This document shows positions 1 through 6,675 of a DNA stretch of 36,136 nucleotides, one piece after another. Each line of letters opens with the position of its first letter. Positions within the stretch are counted from its first letter, which is position 1. The notes beneath the pieces were generated by a model. That model saw only the letters and a program-made list of their open reading frames with translations, did no database searches and was not told the origin of the DNA. The DNA comes from UBA2658 sp964617335 (lineage in GTDB: Bacteria; Bacillota; Clostridia; Oscillospirales; Oscillospiraceae): contig CAZTXG010000016.1 of assembly GCA_964617335.1 (NCBI GenBank), positions 1 through 36,136 on the forward strand, given 5' to 3'. A program made the position numbers and the translations under genes.

Positions 1-496
1 ATGCCTGTCAATGCGTCGTAGCGTCCGTTCGGTACCGTTATCACATTACCCAAGCCGTCAATATACCAGATGACAATGCTCTCAGGGGTCTCAAGCCCTG
101 TAAGCATATTGGAAGGTACGCTTATATTGCCCTTGTCCGTCTCGATTGTCAGGCTGCCCTGCACCCCGCTTGTCGATAAATCGGGGACAGGTATTCCCAC
201 TGTATAGGTGTCAACATTGGGTATGACGGGCATCGTAACAATGGTTTCCTCTGATGCCAGTTGTCCGCTGCCTATCTCTGCAAAGGCACTTCCGGCGCCC
301 TTGTCCACCGTTACGGGAATGGGCGTCTGAGTGCTGTCACCCGTTTTCACATCCGCTTTATATGTGGGTGCAGGAGGAATGTATTCGCCGCCGGAGGGGG
401 GCGGAGTGACAGGCGCATCTCAAACTCCGCTGTCACAGTCACATCAGTAGCGGGCATGGTGAAGCTCTTTGTTGATTCGTTAAAAGATAAGCGATT
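1..496 (-). pseudogene. 3' fragment of a large S-layer/surface-repeat protein, frameshifted, no start
   Basis: Reading leftwards from 496, one frame encodes the end of a repeat unit (NESTKSFTMPATDVTVTAEF), of the kind found in large Gram-positive surface proteins. At about 418-424 the homology jumps by one frame to a Pro-rich linker (PVTPPPSGGEYIPPAP). It then continues to the window edge as a beta-rich domain with TYTVGIPVPDLS, IVIWYIDGLGNVI and VPNGRYDALTG, a C-terminal pattern I associate with SLH-anchored proteins of Clostridia. One extra G near 420 would restore a single frame. An in-frame TAA at 497-499 cuts off the N-terminal side and there is no start codon. The tRNA-Arg terminator lies just upstream. 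I read it as a decayed remnant; a sequencing error could explain the frameshift but not the missing N-terminal part. The protein continues past position 1, so its total length is unknown. Confidence 0.72.
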
Positions 497-540
497 TTAT
501 TTGTTGTCTGATATGCCTTCTATTCTGTGAAATTCTCCGA

Positions 541-579
541 ATAGTAAAAGGCCTTAAAAACGTAGTGTTTTCAAGACCT
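541..579 (-). terminator. Intrinsic terminator of tRNA-Arg
   Basis: On the minus strand a 13-bp stem with two G-T pairs (arms 567-579 and 549-561, loop 562-566) is followed by a T-rich tract. It starts 4 nt after the CCA end of the tRNA, so it most likely ends that transcript. Confidence 0.8.
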
Positions 580-583
580 CTTT

Positions 584-658
584 TGGCACCCCTATGTGGA
601 ATCGAACCACAAACTAGCCCTTAGGAGGGGCTTATTATATCCGTTTAACTATAGGGGC
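584..658 (-). tRNA. tRNA-Arg (anticodon CCT)
   Basis: The minus strand folds into a full 75-nt cloverleaf. The acceptor stem is GCCCCTA/TAGGGGT with a G-T first pair. The D arm has GTTA/TAAT, the anticodon stem is AGCCC/GGGCT with loop CTCCTAA, and the T arm is TGTGG-TTCGATT-CCACA. The CCA tail is encoded. The anticodon CCT reads AGG. It sits 180 bp downstream of a truncated sigG and just upstream of a surface-protein remnant. Such a position is compatible with a tRNA serving as a recombination site, although no att repeat is visible. Confidence 0.95.
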
Positions 659-779
659 ATATGGAGTTTTTGTCTTTATAAGGCCTGCTTTTTTCGATAA
701 GGCTTATGTTGCAGTATAAGCTTAGAAGGCAGGCCCTCTGTCTACCAAGCTAGAGGCAGATTACAAACAAATCGGATAC
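659..779 (-). ncRNA. Structured leader upstream of tRNA-Arg, function unknown
   Basis: Between the minus-strand promoter (786-814) and the tRNA lie about 120 nt with no ORF but clear structure. There is a 7-bp stem, GGCCTGC with GCAGGCC (730-736 and 683-689). Inside it is an 8-bp hairpin with one G-T pair (AGGCTTAT/ATAAGCTT on the plus strand). A CCTCT/AGAGG stem stands 5' of both. The segment CCTGC-CTTCTAA-GC matches the anticodon arm of a tRNA-Arg(TCT), but its 3' stem half is displaced by about 31 nt and no T arm follows, so it is not an intact tRNA. Length and ends do not fit 6S RNA, and no T-box motif is present. It may be a processed 5' leader or a decayed tRNA. Confidence 0.4.
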
Positions 780-785
780 CGAAGC

Positions 786-814
786 ATTTTAACCCATTTT
801 TATTCTTCTGTCAA
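786..814 (-). promoter_or_regulatory. Sigma-A promoter for the tRNA-Arg transcript
   Basis: On the minus strand: TTGACA (809-814), 17-nt spacer, TAAAAT (786-791). The predicted start is near 779, about 120 nt before the tRNA. It sits right after the stop codon of the truncated sigG. Confidence 0.8.
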
Positions 815-832
815 GAGAAGGTGGTTTCAACT

Positions 833-1129
833 CTAGACATTCATCGGCACGCCATAGGTTGAAAACCTGACCGGTTGGTTCGTGTCGAAATTGTCGATTG
901 CTTTTATTAGCCCTATACAGCCAACCTGAAATAGGTCGTCTACACGCTCCCCTCTGGATGAAAATTTTTGGATGACCGATAAAACCAGCCGAAGGTTTCC
1001 TGAAATAAGCTTTTCCCTGGCATCTTTATCACCCTGTTTGCTTAAACGTAAAAGAGCCATAGTTTCCTCATTTTTCAGAACCTTAAGCTTTGCGGTATTG
1101 ACACCGCATATTTCAACCTTGTTCAGCAA
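833..1129 (-). pseudogene. sigG: Truncated sporulation sigma factor SigG (N-terminal 98 aa)
   Basis: The first 96 residues match the N-terminus of forespore sigma factor SigG: NKVEICGV, then the region-2 core GNLRLVLSVIQKF, DDLFQVGCIGLIKAIDNFD and RFSTYGVPM. SigG family members are about 255-260 aa and continue from YAVPM into region 2.4, then regions 3 and 4. Here the frame ends in Asn-Val-stop, and the next bases hold an unrelated promoter and tRNA. The -10-recognising part and all of region 4 are missing. Translation would start at TTG (1127-1129) with GGGGAGG at 1139-1145 and a sigma-A-like promoter upstream, so the 5' end looks intact. As it stands it cannot act as a sigma factor. It may be a relic, a duplicate of an intact copy elsewhere, or one half of a gene split by an element lying to the left. 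Confidence 0.85.
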
Positions 1130-1174
1130 TGTAAATTACCTCCCCATCGATTGATAAACGATAGTATTCCCTTA

Positions 1175-1203
1175 ATAATACTTTTCATTCCTGATATTGA
1201 CAA
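1175..1203 (-). promoter_or_regulatory. Probable promoter of the sigG fragment
   Basis: On the minus strand: TTGTCA (1198-1203), 17-nt spacer, TATTAT (1175-1180). It is sigma-A-like and divergent from the birA promoter about 30 bp away. A sigma-F-type reading of the same stretch (GGGAATACT) lacks a good -35. Confidence 0.5.
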
Positions 1204-1210
1204 GAAAGAA

Positions 1211-1240
1211 TGTTAACCAAGTTAAAAATAAAGGTTGACA
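1211..1240. promoter_or_regulatory. BirA operator (biotin repressor box)
   Basis: TGTTAACC (1211-1218), 14 nt, GGTTGACA (1233-1240) form an inverted repeat matching at 7 of 8 positions. This agrees with the Firmicutes BirA box (TTAACC-N14-GGTTAA type). The right half overlaps the -35 box of birA, so bound BirA-biotinyl-AMP would block transcription of birA-bioY. It also lies just behind the divergent sigG-fragment promoter. Confidence 0.85.
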
Positions 1241-1263
1241 ATGGTTTTTAACAGCGGTATAAT
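1235..1263 (+). promoter_or_regulatory. Consensus sigma-A promoter of birA-bioY
   Basis: TTGACA (1235-1240), 17-nt spacer, TATAAT (1258-1263): an exact consensus match. The -35 is shared with the right half of the BirA operator. Confidence 0.92.
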
Positions 1264-1285
1264 CCCAAAAATAGAGGTGATATGA

Positions 1286-2269
1286 TTGTCAACAAAAAGT
1301 GATATTTTAGCTGTTCTGGAGGCAGAGCGCAGCCGCTTTGTTTCCGGTCAGGAGCTTGCAGACAGCCTTGGTTTAACAAGAACTGCAGTGTGGAAGGCGA
1401 TAAAAGCCCTTGAAGCTCAGGGACATGAAATTTGCGCCGTACCCAACAAGGGGTATAAGCTCACTGAGGAAAGCGATGTTTTGTCTCCCGAGAGTATTTT
1501 GCAGTTTTTGCCGAAAGCCATGAGCGACAATCAAATTATAACATATAAAACCATAGACTCCACCAACACAGAGCTTAAAAGGCTTGCCCTTGACGGAGCT
1601 GCCCACGGAACAATTCTTTTAGCCGAGGGGCAGACCCAAGGGCGGGGCAGAGGGGGAAAGCCCTTTTTTTCACCTTACGGCACAGGGCTTTATATGAGCA
1701 TTCTGCTTCGGCCAAACAAAAAAAGTGACACCCAGATGATAACTGTCGGGGCGGCAGTTGCCGTTTCCAAAGCCATAGAAGAGCAGACGGGAAAACCTGC
1801 CGGAATAAAATGGGTGAATGATATATACATTGAGGGCAGAAAGGTCTGCGGCATTTTGACCGAGGCGGCAACGGACTTTGAAAGCGGCGGTATTGAAAGC
1901 ATAGTTGTGGGTGTGGGCATAAACTGCGCCGCTCCAAGAGAGGGCTTTCCGGAAGAACTTTCTTGCTCAGCTGGCTATCTGGACAGCTACGGACTTTCCA
2001 GAAGCCGCCTTGCCGCTGCCATTGTAAGGGGAATTATAGAGGGCTTTGAGGCGGGCTATGAAAATCAAAGTCTCATAGATGAATACAGAAGCCGCTCTAT
2101 ACTAACAGGTAAAACCATAAGCTTTCAAAAAGAAGGCAAAGCTCTGTTCGGAAAGGTTGTGGGAGTTGATGACAGCGGAGGGCTTATGCTGGAACTTGGA
2201 GATGGAGAAAAGCTTACACTCCACAGCGGTGAGGTTTCCCTTGGGTATATAAATCCGGACATGACATAA
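1286..2269 (+). CDS. birA: Bifunctional biotin-[acetyl-CoA-carboxylase] ligase / biotin repressor BirA
   Basis: It activates biotin to biotinyl-5'-AMP and attaches it to carboxylase biotin carriers. The long form also represses biotin genes. The N-terminal ~60 residues are a winged helix (ELADSLGLTRTAVWKAIKALE). The catalytic domain shows STNTELKRL, the biotinyl-AMP loop GRGRGG, LYMSILLRP, KWVNDIYIEGRKVCGIL and VGVGINC. A small C-terminal beta domain follows. The length of 327 aa is usual for the DNA-binding type. The start is TTG at 1286: AGAGGTGA lies 5 nt upstream, while the nearby ATG at 1282 is in another frame and meets a stop after six codons. The operator over its own promoter implies autoregulation. 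bioY follows 22 bp later on the same strand. Confidence 0.96.
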   Translation: MSTKSDILAVLEAERSRFVSGQELADSLGLTRTAVWKAIKALEAQGHEICAVPNKGYKLTEESDVLSPESILQFLPKAMSDNQIITYKTIDSTNTELKRLALDGAAHGTILLAEGQTQGRGRGGKPFFSPYGTGLYMSILLRPNKKSDTQMITVGAAVAVSKAIEEQTGKPAGIKWVNDIYIEGRKVCGILTEAATDFESGGIESIVVGVGINCAAPREGFPEELSCSAGYLDSYGLSRSRLAAAIVRGIIEGFEAGYENQSLIDEYRSRSILTGKTISFQKEGKALFGKVVGVDDSGGLMLELGDGEKLTLHSGEVSLGYINPDMT

Positions 2270-2291
2270 GGCATATTTCACGGAGGAATTT

Positions 2292-2849
2292 ATGAAAAAG
2301 CTAAACACAAAAAGCCTTATACTTTGCTCACTTTTCTCGGCACTTATTGCCGCAGGGGCCTTTATTAAAATTCCCATACCCTTTGTGCCTTTCACCATGC
2401 AGTTTATGTTTACAAATCTAGCAGGGCTGCTTCTTGGAAAAAGGCTGGGAACAACAAGCGTTCTCGTCTATATTTTCATAGGCCTTATGGGGATTCCTGT
2501 TTTTACTATGGGAGGCGGCCTCGGCTACCTGCTTCAGCCGACCTTTGGCTATATCATCGGCATGGCTATTGGAACAGCAGTTACAGGCAGGCTTACAGAG
2601 GGCAAAGACAGTATGAAAACCCTTGTTGCTGCCGGTTTTCTCAATATTTTAATAGTATATTCTTTCGGAATGCTGTATTTTTATATTATAAGAAAGGTAT
2701 ATATGGAAAACCCCATAAGCCTTTTTAACCTACTTATATACTGCGGTCTTGTGTTTATTCCCGGAGACTCTCTTTCCGCTGTTTTGGGTGCGTATATCAC
2801 AAAGCGCCTTGGCCCGTATCTATATAAGCAGACAGGGCTGCAGCCATAA
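2292..2849 (+). CDS. bioY: BioY biotin transporter (ECF S component)
   Basis: This integral membrane protein binds biotin as the substrate-specific S component of an energy-coupling-factor transporter. At 185 aa it has the usual size and about six hydrophobic segments. It shows BioY-type stretches: ALIAAGAFIKIPIPFVPFT near the N-terminus, the loop GLMGIPVFTMGGGLGYLLQPTFGY (residues ~60-85), and FIPGDSLSAVLGAYI near the C-terminus. GGAGG lies just before the ATG. No EcfAAT genes are nearby, so it may use a shared module or act alone. Co-transcription with birA behind the BirA operator places it under biotin repression. The pair suggests that the cell scavenges biotin; no biosynthesis genes occur in the window. 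Confidence 0.95.
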   Translation: MKKLNTKSLILCSLFSALIAAGAFIKIPIPFVPFTMQFMFTNLAGLLLGKRLGTTSVLVYIFIGLMGIPVFTMGGGLGYLLQPTFGYIIGMAIGTAVTGRLTEGKDSMKTLVAAGFLNILIVYSFGMLYFYIIRKVYMENPISLFNLLIYCGLVFIPGDSLSAVLGAYITKRLGPYLYKQTGLQP

Positions 2850-2867
2850 GGCCTTTAATAATAAAAG

Positions 2868-2909
2868 CTCTAAATCTCCGCTAAAGAGGTTTGGAGTTTT
2901 TAGTTTTTT
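2868..2909 (+). terminator. Intrinsic terminator of birA-bioY
   Basis: An 11-bp stem with two G-T pairs (arms 2868-2878 and 2886-2896, 7-nt loop) is followed by TTTTTAGTTTTTT. It separates the biotin unit from the dipeptidase gene. Confidence 0.85.
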
Positions 2910-3014
2910 GTGTTAAAATACTTTGGTGAATATTATTTTGCGAAATTATACGCATATATCATAAATTGGGCTTTGGAAAACACATAATAAAAGTCTTATG
3001 AAAGGACATAAGTC

Positions 3015-4451
3015 ATGAAAGCGGATAACAAAGTGCTGCATTATTTCGAGGAAATATCAAAAATACCAAGAGCAAGCGGGGACGAGGGGCATATTGCCGA
3101 TTATCTCATGAATTTTGCCGAAAAAAGAGGGCTTTACGCAAGCCGGGACAAGGCAAATAACGTTATAATAAAAAAACCTGCATCAGTGGCAGATTCCACC
3201 TGCGCCCCTGTTATAATTCAGGGGCATATAGACATGGTGTATGTCCGCAGCGAGGACTGCGATATTCCCTATGAGCAGGGGATAAAGCTTATAGAAGAAG
3301 ACGGTTGGCTTAAGGCAAAGGGCACAACTCTCGGGGCGGATAATGGGGTTGCTGTTGCCATTGCTCTTGCCCTTTTGGACAGTGAGGATATAAGACATCC
3401 TGCCTTGGAGGCTGTTTTTACGGCTTCGGAGGAAATTGGTCTTTTGGGCGCTGCCGCTTTGGACTACTCAAAGCTTGAGGGTAAATATGTTATAAACCTT
3501 GACACAGAGGAAGAGGGGGTCTTTTTCACAAGCTGCGCCGGAGCCTTTAGAAATGAGCTTTTGATACCTATTGAGTATGAAAGTGTTAATAATGGAATAG
3601 GTATAGATATTGTTATAGGCGGACTTTCCGGCGGACACTCCGGTATGGAGATAAACGAGGGCAGGGGAAACGCCATCTGCCTTCTCGGCCGCCTGCTCGC
3701 AGAGCTTCCTTCCGGCCCAAGGCTTTGCTCTGTTAAAGCAGAGGGGAAAATGAACGCCATATCGGTTAGGGCAGAGGCAAGGCTTGTGTGCCCCAAAGAG
3801 CAGCTGGAGGAAATAAAAACCCTTTTTAAATCCATGGAACAGGCTTTTAAACATGAGCTGCAGGGCAGAGATGAGGTTTACATAAGTCTTGATGAGCTGG
3901 GCGGGGGGGAGTATAAATGCTTAAAAGATGAAAGCAAATCCCGCCTTGTTTCCGCCATGCTTTTATTGCCAGACGGTGTTTTGGGCATGAGCTTTGATGT
4001 GCCGGAGCTTGTGGAAACCTCGGCAAATACGGGAGTTGCGGAAACTGGAGATAATGCTGTTTCGTTTTTATCCTGCGTTAGAAGCAGCCTTGGCAGCCGC
4101 AAAGAGCAGTTGCGCCGAAAGTATGCGGCTTTGGCAGAGCTTTGCAAAGGGGAGAGTATTTGCACAGGGGAATATCCCCAGTGGGAGCATAAAAACCACT
4201 CACCTTTAAGGGAAATTTCCATGGATTGCTATGAAAGTCTTTTTGGTGAAAAGCCAAGGCAGGCAGCCGTTCACGCAGGGCTGGAATGCGGTTTTTTCGC
4301 GGAAAGACTGGAGGGGGCAGACGTTATTTCTTACGGCCCAAACCTTAAAGATGTCCACACTCCGAAGGAACACTTAGAAATTTCGTCTTTTTTGAGGATG
4401 TGGGAGCTGACTGCGGCGATTTTAGAAAAGCTTGCCTTTGAAGCAGTTTGA
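3015..4451 (+). CDS. pepD: Aminoacyl-histidine dipeptidase, M20 family (PepD-like)
   Basis: A cytosolic zinc dipeptidase that splits Xaa-His and other dipeptides. At 478 aa it matches the PepD/M20C subfamily length. Metal-site motifs are in order: IQGHIDMVY (His and Asp ligands, residues ~75), TLGADNGVAVA (~108), TASEEIGLLGA with the catalytic/ligand Glu pair (~140), LDTEEEG (~165), a GGLSGGHSGMEI segment where the lid domain begins, and the last ligand His in DVHTPKEH (~455). AAAGGA lies before the ATG. No signal peptide is visible. It stands alone between a terminator upstream and a long gene-free stretch downstream, so it is probably monocistronic. The subfamily call is firm; exact substrate preference is not readable. 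Confidence 0.93.
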   Translation: MKADNKVLHYFEEISKIPRASGDEGHIADYLMNFAEKRGLYASRDKANNVIIKKPASVADSTCAPVIIQGHIDMVYVRSEDCDIPYEQGIKLIEEDGWLKAKGTTLGADNGVAVAIALALLDSEDIRHPALEAVFTASEEIGLLGAAALDYSKLEGKYVINLDTEEEGVFFTSCAGAFRNELLIPIEYESVNNGIGIDIVIGGLSGGHSGMEINEGRGNAICLLGRLLAELPSGPRLCSVKAEGKMNAISVRAEARLVCPKEQLEEIKTLFKSMEQAFKHELQGRDEVYISLDELGGGEYKCLKDESKSRLVSAMLLLPDGVLGMSFDVPELVETSANTGVAETGDNAVSFLSCVRSSLGSRKEQLRRKYAALAELCKGESICTGEYPQWEHKNHSPLREISMDCYESLFGEKPRQAAVHAGLECGFFAERLEGADVISYGPNLKDVHTPKEHLEISSFLRMWELTAAILEKLAFEAV

Positions 4452-4785
4452 GCCTTTAAAACATAAAAAGTCTTAAACCCACTTTTCCTTAGCGATAAAG
4501 ATATGAGCTTTTGTATTTTTAAGAAATCTGCCAAAAAGATACTGTCTTTATTGTCTTATATGTGATATAATATCACCTGCCTTGTGCGCTGCAAATATTA
4601 TGTTTGCTTGTTCCCAGAGGCTTTAGGCCATCAGCCGGAGCAGCCCAGGAATAACAGATTATATCATTTGCTTGCATTTGTGATATAATAATAAATTGTG
4701 AGACTGCGGGTTTTCCCCAAAAGAGCCTATTGGATTGCATTCTCATTTTACTAAACCGGAAAGGACCGAAAGGTATGATTTGCAT
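4452..4785. other. 334-bp gene-free region with palindromes and a GC-rich structured block
   Basis: No ORF with a ribosome binding site is visible. A perfect 15-nt palindrome, GTGATATAATATCAC, lies at 4562-4576 and contains TATAAT. A perfect 9-bp inverted repeat, ATTATATCA (4658-4666) and TGATATAAT (4681-4689), is separated by 14 nt. The same TGATATAAT word thus occurs twice on this strand. Between them, 4585-4655 is GC-richer and can form short stems (TTCC/GGAA enclosing GGCT/AGCC). It resembles no riboswitch, SRP or 6S RNA that I recognise. It could be an operator pair, a small RNA gene or a leader of the downstream exonuclease. Confidence 0.5.
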
Positions 4786-5784
4786 ATGAATTATATAGTG
4801 ATGGACTTGGAATGGAATCAGGCTATGTCCGCCCAATCCTCAATATTTAACAAGCTGCCCATCCATCTTCGCGGTGAAATAATCCAGATAGGCGCAGTGA
4901 AGCTTACAGAAGATTTTTTACCCGGCGAGGAGTTTCAAATAGACGTAAAGCCTGTATATTTTCGTCGTATGCACTATAAGGTTGAAAAGCTGACCGGCTT
5001 TGACAAAGAGCGGCTCAGCGGGGGAGTGGGCTTTGTAGAAGCCTTCACCAAATTCCGTGAGTGGTGCGGAGAAAACTGCACCTTTATCACCTGGGGCAGC
5101 GACGACAGGGGCATCATGGAGCAAAATATTATAATCCATGATTTAGACTGGGACTGGATTGACGAATGGTATAACCTGCAATTTATATATAATATGCAAA
5201 CCAATGCCGGCAGAAACCAAACCGCTCTTTCAACTGCCATGGAGCATTTTGATATAGAGCAGACCAGAGTTGCCCATGATGCCTTGGGAGATGCCTATAA
5301 TACGGCGCTGATATGCTCAAGGCTTAATTTACTTGAGGGCATAAAAAACTATGAAAGCGCCTCGAAAATTCTTTCGGCTCCAACTCAAGATGAAAAGTCC
5401 AAAAACGACAAAAGCCCCAAGGCCTTTGAACACAGGGCTTTTACGGGATACGCCAGCCGCAATGAGGCATTTTCCGACAAGGGGATATCAGAGCCTTCAT
5501 GCCCCATATGTGAGGCAAGACTTAAAGGTTCCCGCTGGATAAATCAAGGGGACAAAAGGTATATGTCCCTATACTCCTGCAAAAGCCACGGAAGCTTTTT
5601 AGTGCGCATAAAATTTCGCGACGCACAGGACGAAACGCTGACGGTTAACCGCATAATATATAAGGCGGATTCGGAAATGGAAGCCTTTTATAAATCAAAG
5701 GCCAACAGCGGCTCACGCCGCCGCAGTTCTCGGAGTAAAAGTAAAAAGCTGCCGGCCAAAAACAGCGCAAAAGCCGCCCTGTAA
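4786..5784 (+). CDS. DEDDh 3'-5' exonuclease family protein with Cys-rich and basic C-terminal region
   Basis: The N-terminal ~180 residues form a DnaQ-like exonuclease fold. Exo I is YIVMDLEWNQ (Asp and Glu metal ligands), Exo II lies near FITWGSDDRGIMEQN, and Exo III is VAHDALGDAYNTALI (His and Asp), giving the DEDDh signature of RNases/DNases such as KapD. The C-terminal third is unlike DnaQ. It has a CPIC...C...H cluster (residues ~228-260) that could bind zinc, then a Ser/Arg/Lys-rich tail. I chose ATG 4786 over the in-frame ATG 17 codons upstream because GAAAGG precedes it and the family begins MNYIVxDLEWNQ. It stands 38 bp before uppP on the same strand. The substrate is unknown. Confidence 0.85.
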   Translation: MNYIVMDLEWNQAMSAQSSIFNKLPIHLRGEIIQIGAVKLTEDFLPGEEFQIDVKPVYFRRMHYKVEKLTGFDKERLSGGVGFVEAFTKFREWCGENCTFITWGSDDRGIMEQNIIIHDLDWDWIDEWYNLQFIYNMQTNAGRNQTALSTAMEHFDIEQTRVAHDALGDAYNTALICSRLNLLEGIKNYESASKILSAPTQDEKSKNDKSPKAFEHRAFTGYASRNEAFSDKGISEPSCPICEARLKGSRWINQGDKRYMSLYSCKSHGSFLVRIKFRDAQDETLTVNRIIYKADSEMEAFYKSKANSGSRRRSSRSKSKKLPAKNSAKAAL

Positions 5785-5822
5785 TATGAAAAACTTTGAA
5801 AATTTTGCATTCGGAGGTAAGA

Positions 5823-6659
5823 ATGTCAATTTTAGCAGCCATTGTATTGGGAATAGTTCAGGGAATATCGGAATTTCTTCCTATTTCCAGTTCGGGGCAT
5901 CTGGCAGCCCTTCAGATATTTTTTGGAGTGAAAAACCCCGGGGATGAAAATCTTCTTTTCGAGGTGCTTTTACATCTTGCCACCCTTGTATCAGTGTGCA
6001 TAGTTTACAGGCGTGATATTAAGGAAATGATACAGGAGGCCATTGGTTTTGTTAGGGATATAAGGCATCCAAGGCCGGAGGAAGGCGGACCTAAGCCTGC
6101 TCGCAGGCTTGTTCTTATGCTTATTATAGCAACCTTGCCGCTGTTTATAGTTTTACCCTTCAACAGTCTTGTGGATAAGCTTTATTCAAACACATATTTT
6201 ATCGGTGCAGCCTTCCTGTTCACAGGACTTATGCTTTTTTTGTCCGACAAAATGCAAAACGGCAAAAAGACCGAAAAAAATATGACGGTCACAAATGCTC
6301 TTACCATAGGACTGTGTCAGGCAGTGGCGGTTTTGCCGGGAGTTTCCCGCTCAGGCTCAACCATAACAGCGGGAATGGCCGTAGGTCTAAACCGCAGCTT
6401 TGCCGTTAAGTTTTCTTTCCTTTTGTCTCTGCCGGCTATAATAGGCGCAAACATCCTCACTTTGTTTAAAGCCTTTGAAACGGGAATAGACGTAAAGCTT
6501 ATTCCCATTTACCTTATAGGCATGATAGTTGCCGGTGTTGTAGGGTATTTTGCCATAGGGCTTGTTAGGTTTCTTTCCCATAAAGGCAAGTTTGGAAAAT
6601 TCAGTTATTACTGCTTTGCCGTAGGTATACTTACACTAGTTTTGTCATTTATTATGTGA
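5823..6659 (+). CDS. uppP: Undecaprenyl-diphosphatase UppP (BacA)
   Basis: A membrane phosphatase that recycles undecaprenyl diphosphate to the monophosphate lipid carrier for peptidoglycan and wall polymers. Overexpression confers bacitracin resistance in several bacteria. The 278-aa protein has the family signatures: GIVQGISEFLPISSSGHL at the N-terminus, LPGVSRSGSTITAGMAVGL (residues ~175-193) with the catalytic-site Glu and Arg/Ser regions, and multiple membrane spans to the end. GGAGG at 5814-5818 favours ATG 5823 over an in-frame ATG 27 nt upstream. The next gene, ftsK, starts 17 bp after its stop, so the two are likely co-transcribed. Confidence 0.96.
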   Translation: MSILAAIVLGIVQGISEFLPISSSGHLAALQIFFGVKNPGDENLLFEVLLHLATLVSVCIVYRRDIKEMIQEAIGFVRDIRHPRPEEGGPKPARRLVLMLIIATLPLFIVLPFNSLVDKLYSNTYFIGAAFLFTGLMLFLSDKMQNGKKTEKNMTVTNALTIGLCQAVAVLPGVSRSGSTITAGMAVGLNRSFAVKFSFLLSLPAIIGANILTLFKAFETGIDVKLIPIYLIGMIVAGVVGYFAIGLVRFLSHKGKFGKFSYYCFAVGILTLVLSFIM

Positions 6660-6675
6660 TTTGGAGTGACTATTA

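Noticed and set aside
261..530. Plus-strand 89-codon ORF at the left edge
   Set aside because: It is antisense to the surface-protein fragment, whose minus-strand translation has clear domain motifs.
659..779. Second tRNA (Arg, TCT) or 6S RNA upstream of tRNA-Arg(CCT)
   Set aside because: Only a D-arm-like stem and an anticodon-arm-like string are present; there is no T arm or matching acceptor stem. At about 120 nt, without pairing ends, it is too short for 6S RNA.
972..1154. Plus-strand 60-codon ORF over sigG
   Set aside because: It is antisense to the SigG remnant and lacks a ribosome binding site.
4577..4657. SRP RNA or known riboswitch between pepD and the exonuclease
   Set aside because: The CAGCCGGAGCAGCC stretch resembles part of the SRP domain, but the GGAA loop with its flanking stem is missing and no ligand-binding core that I know is present.
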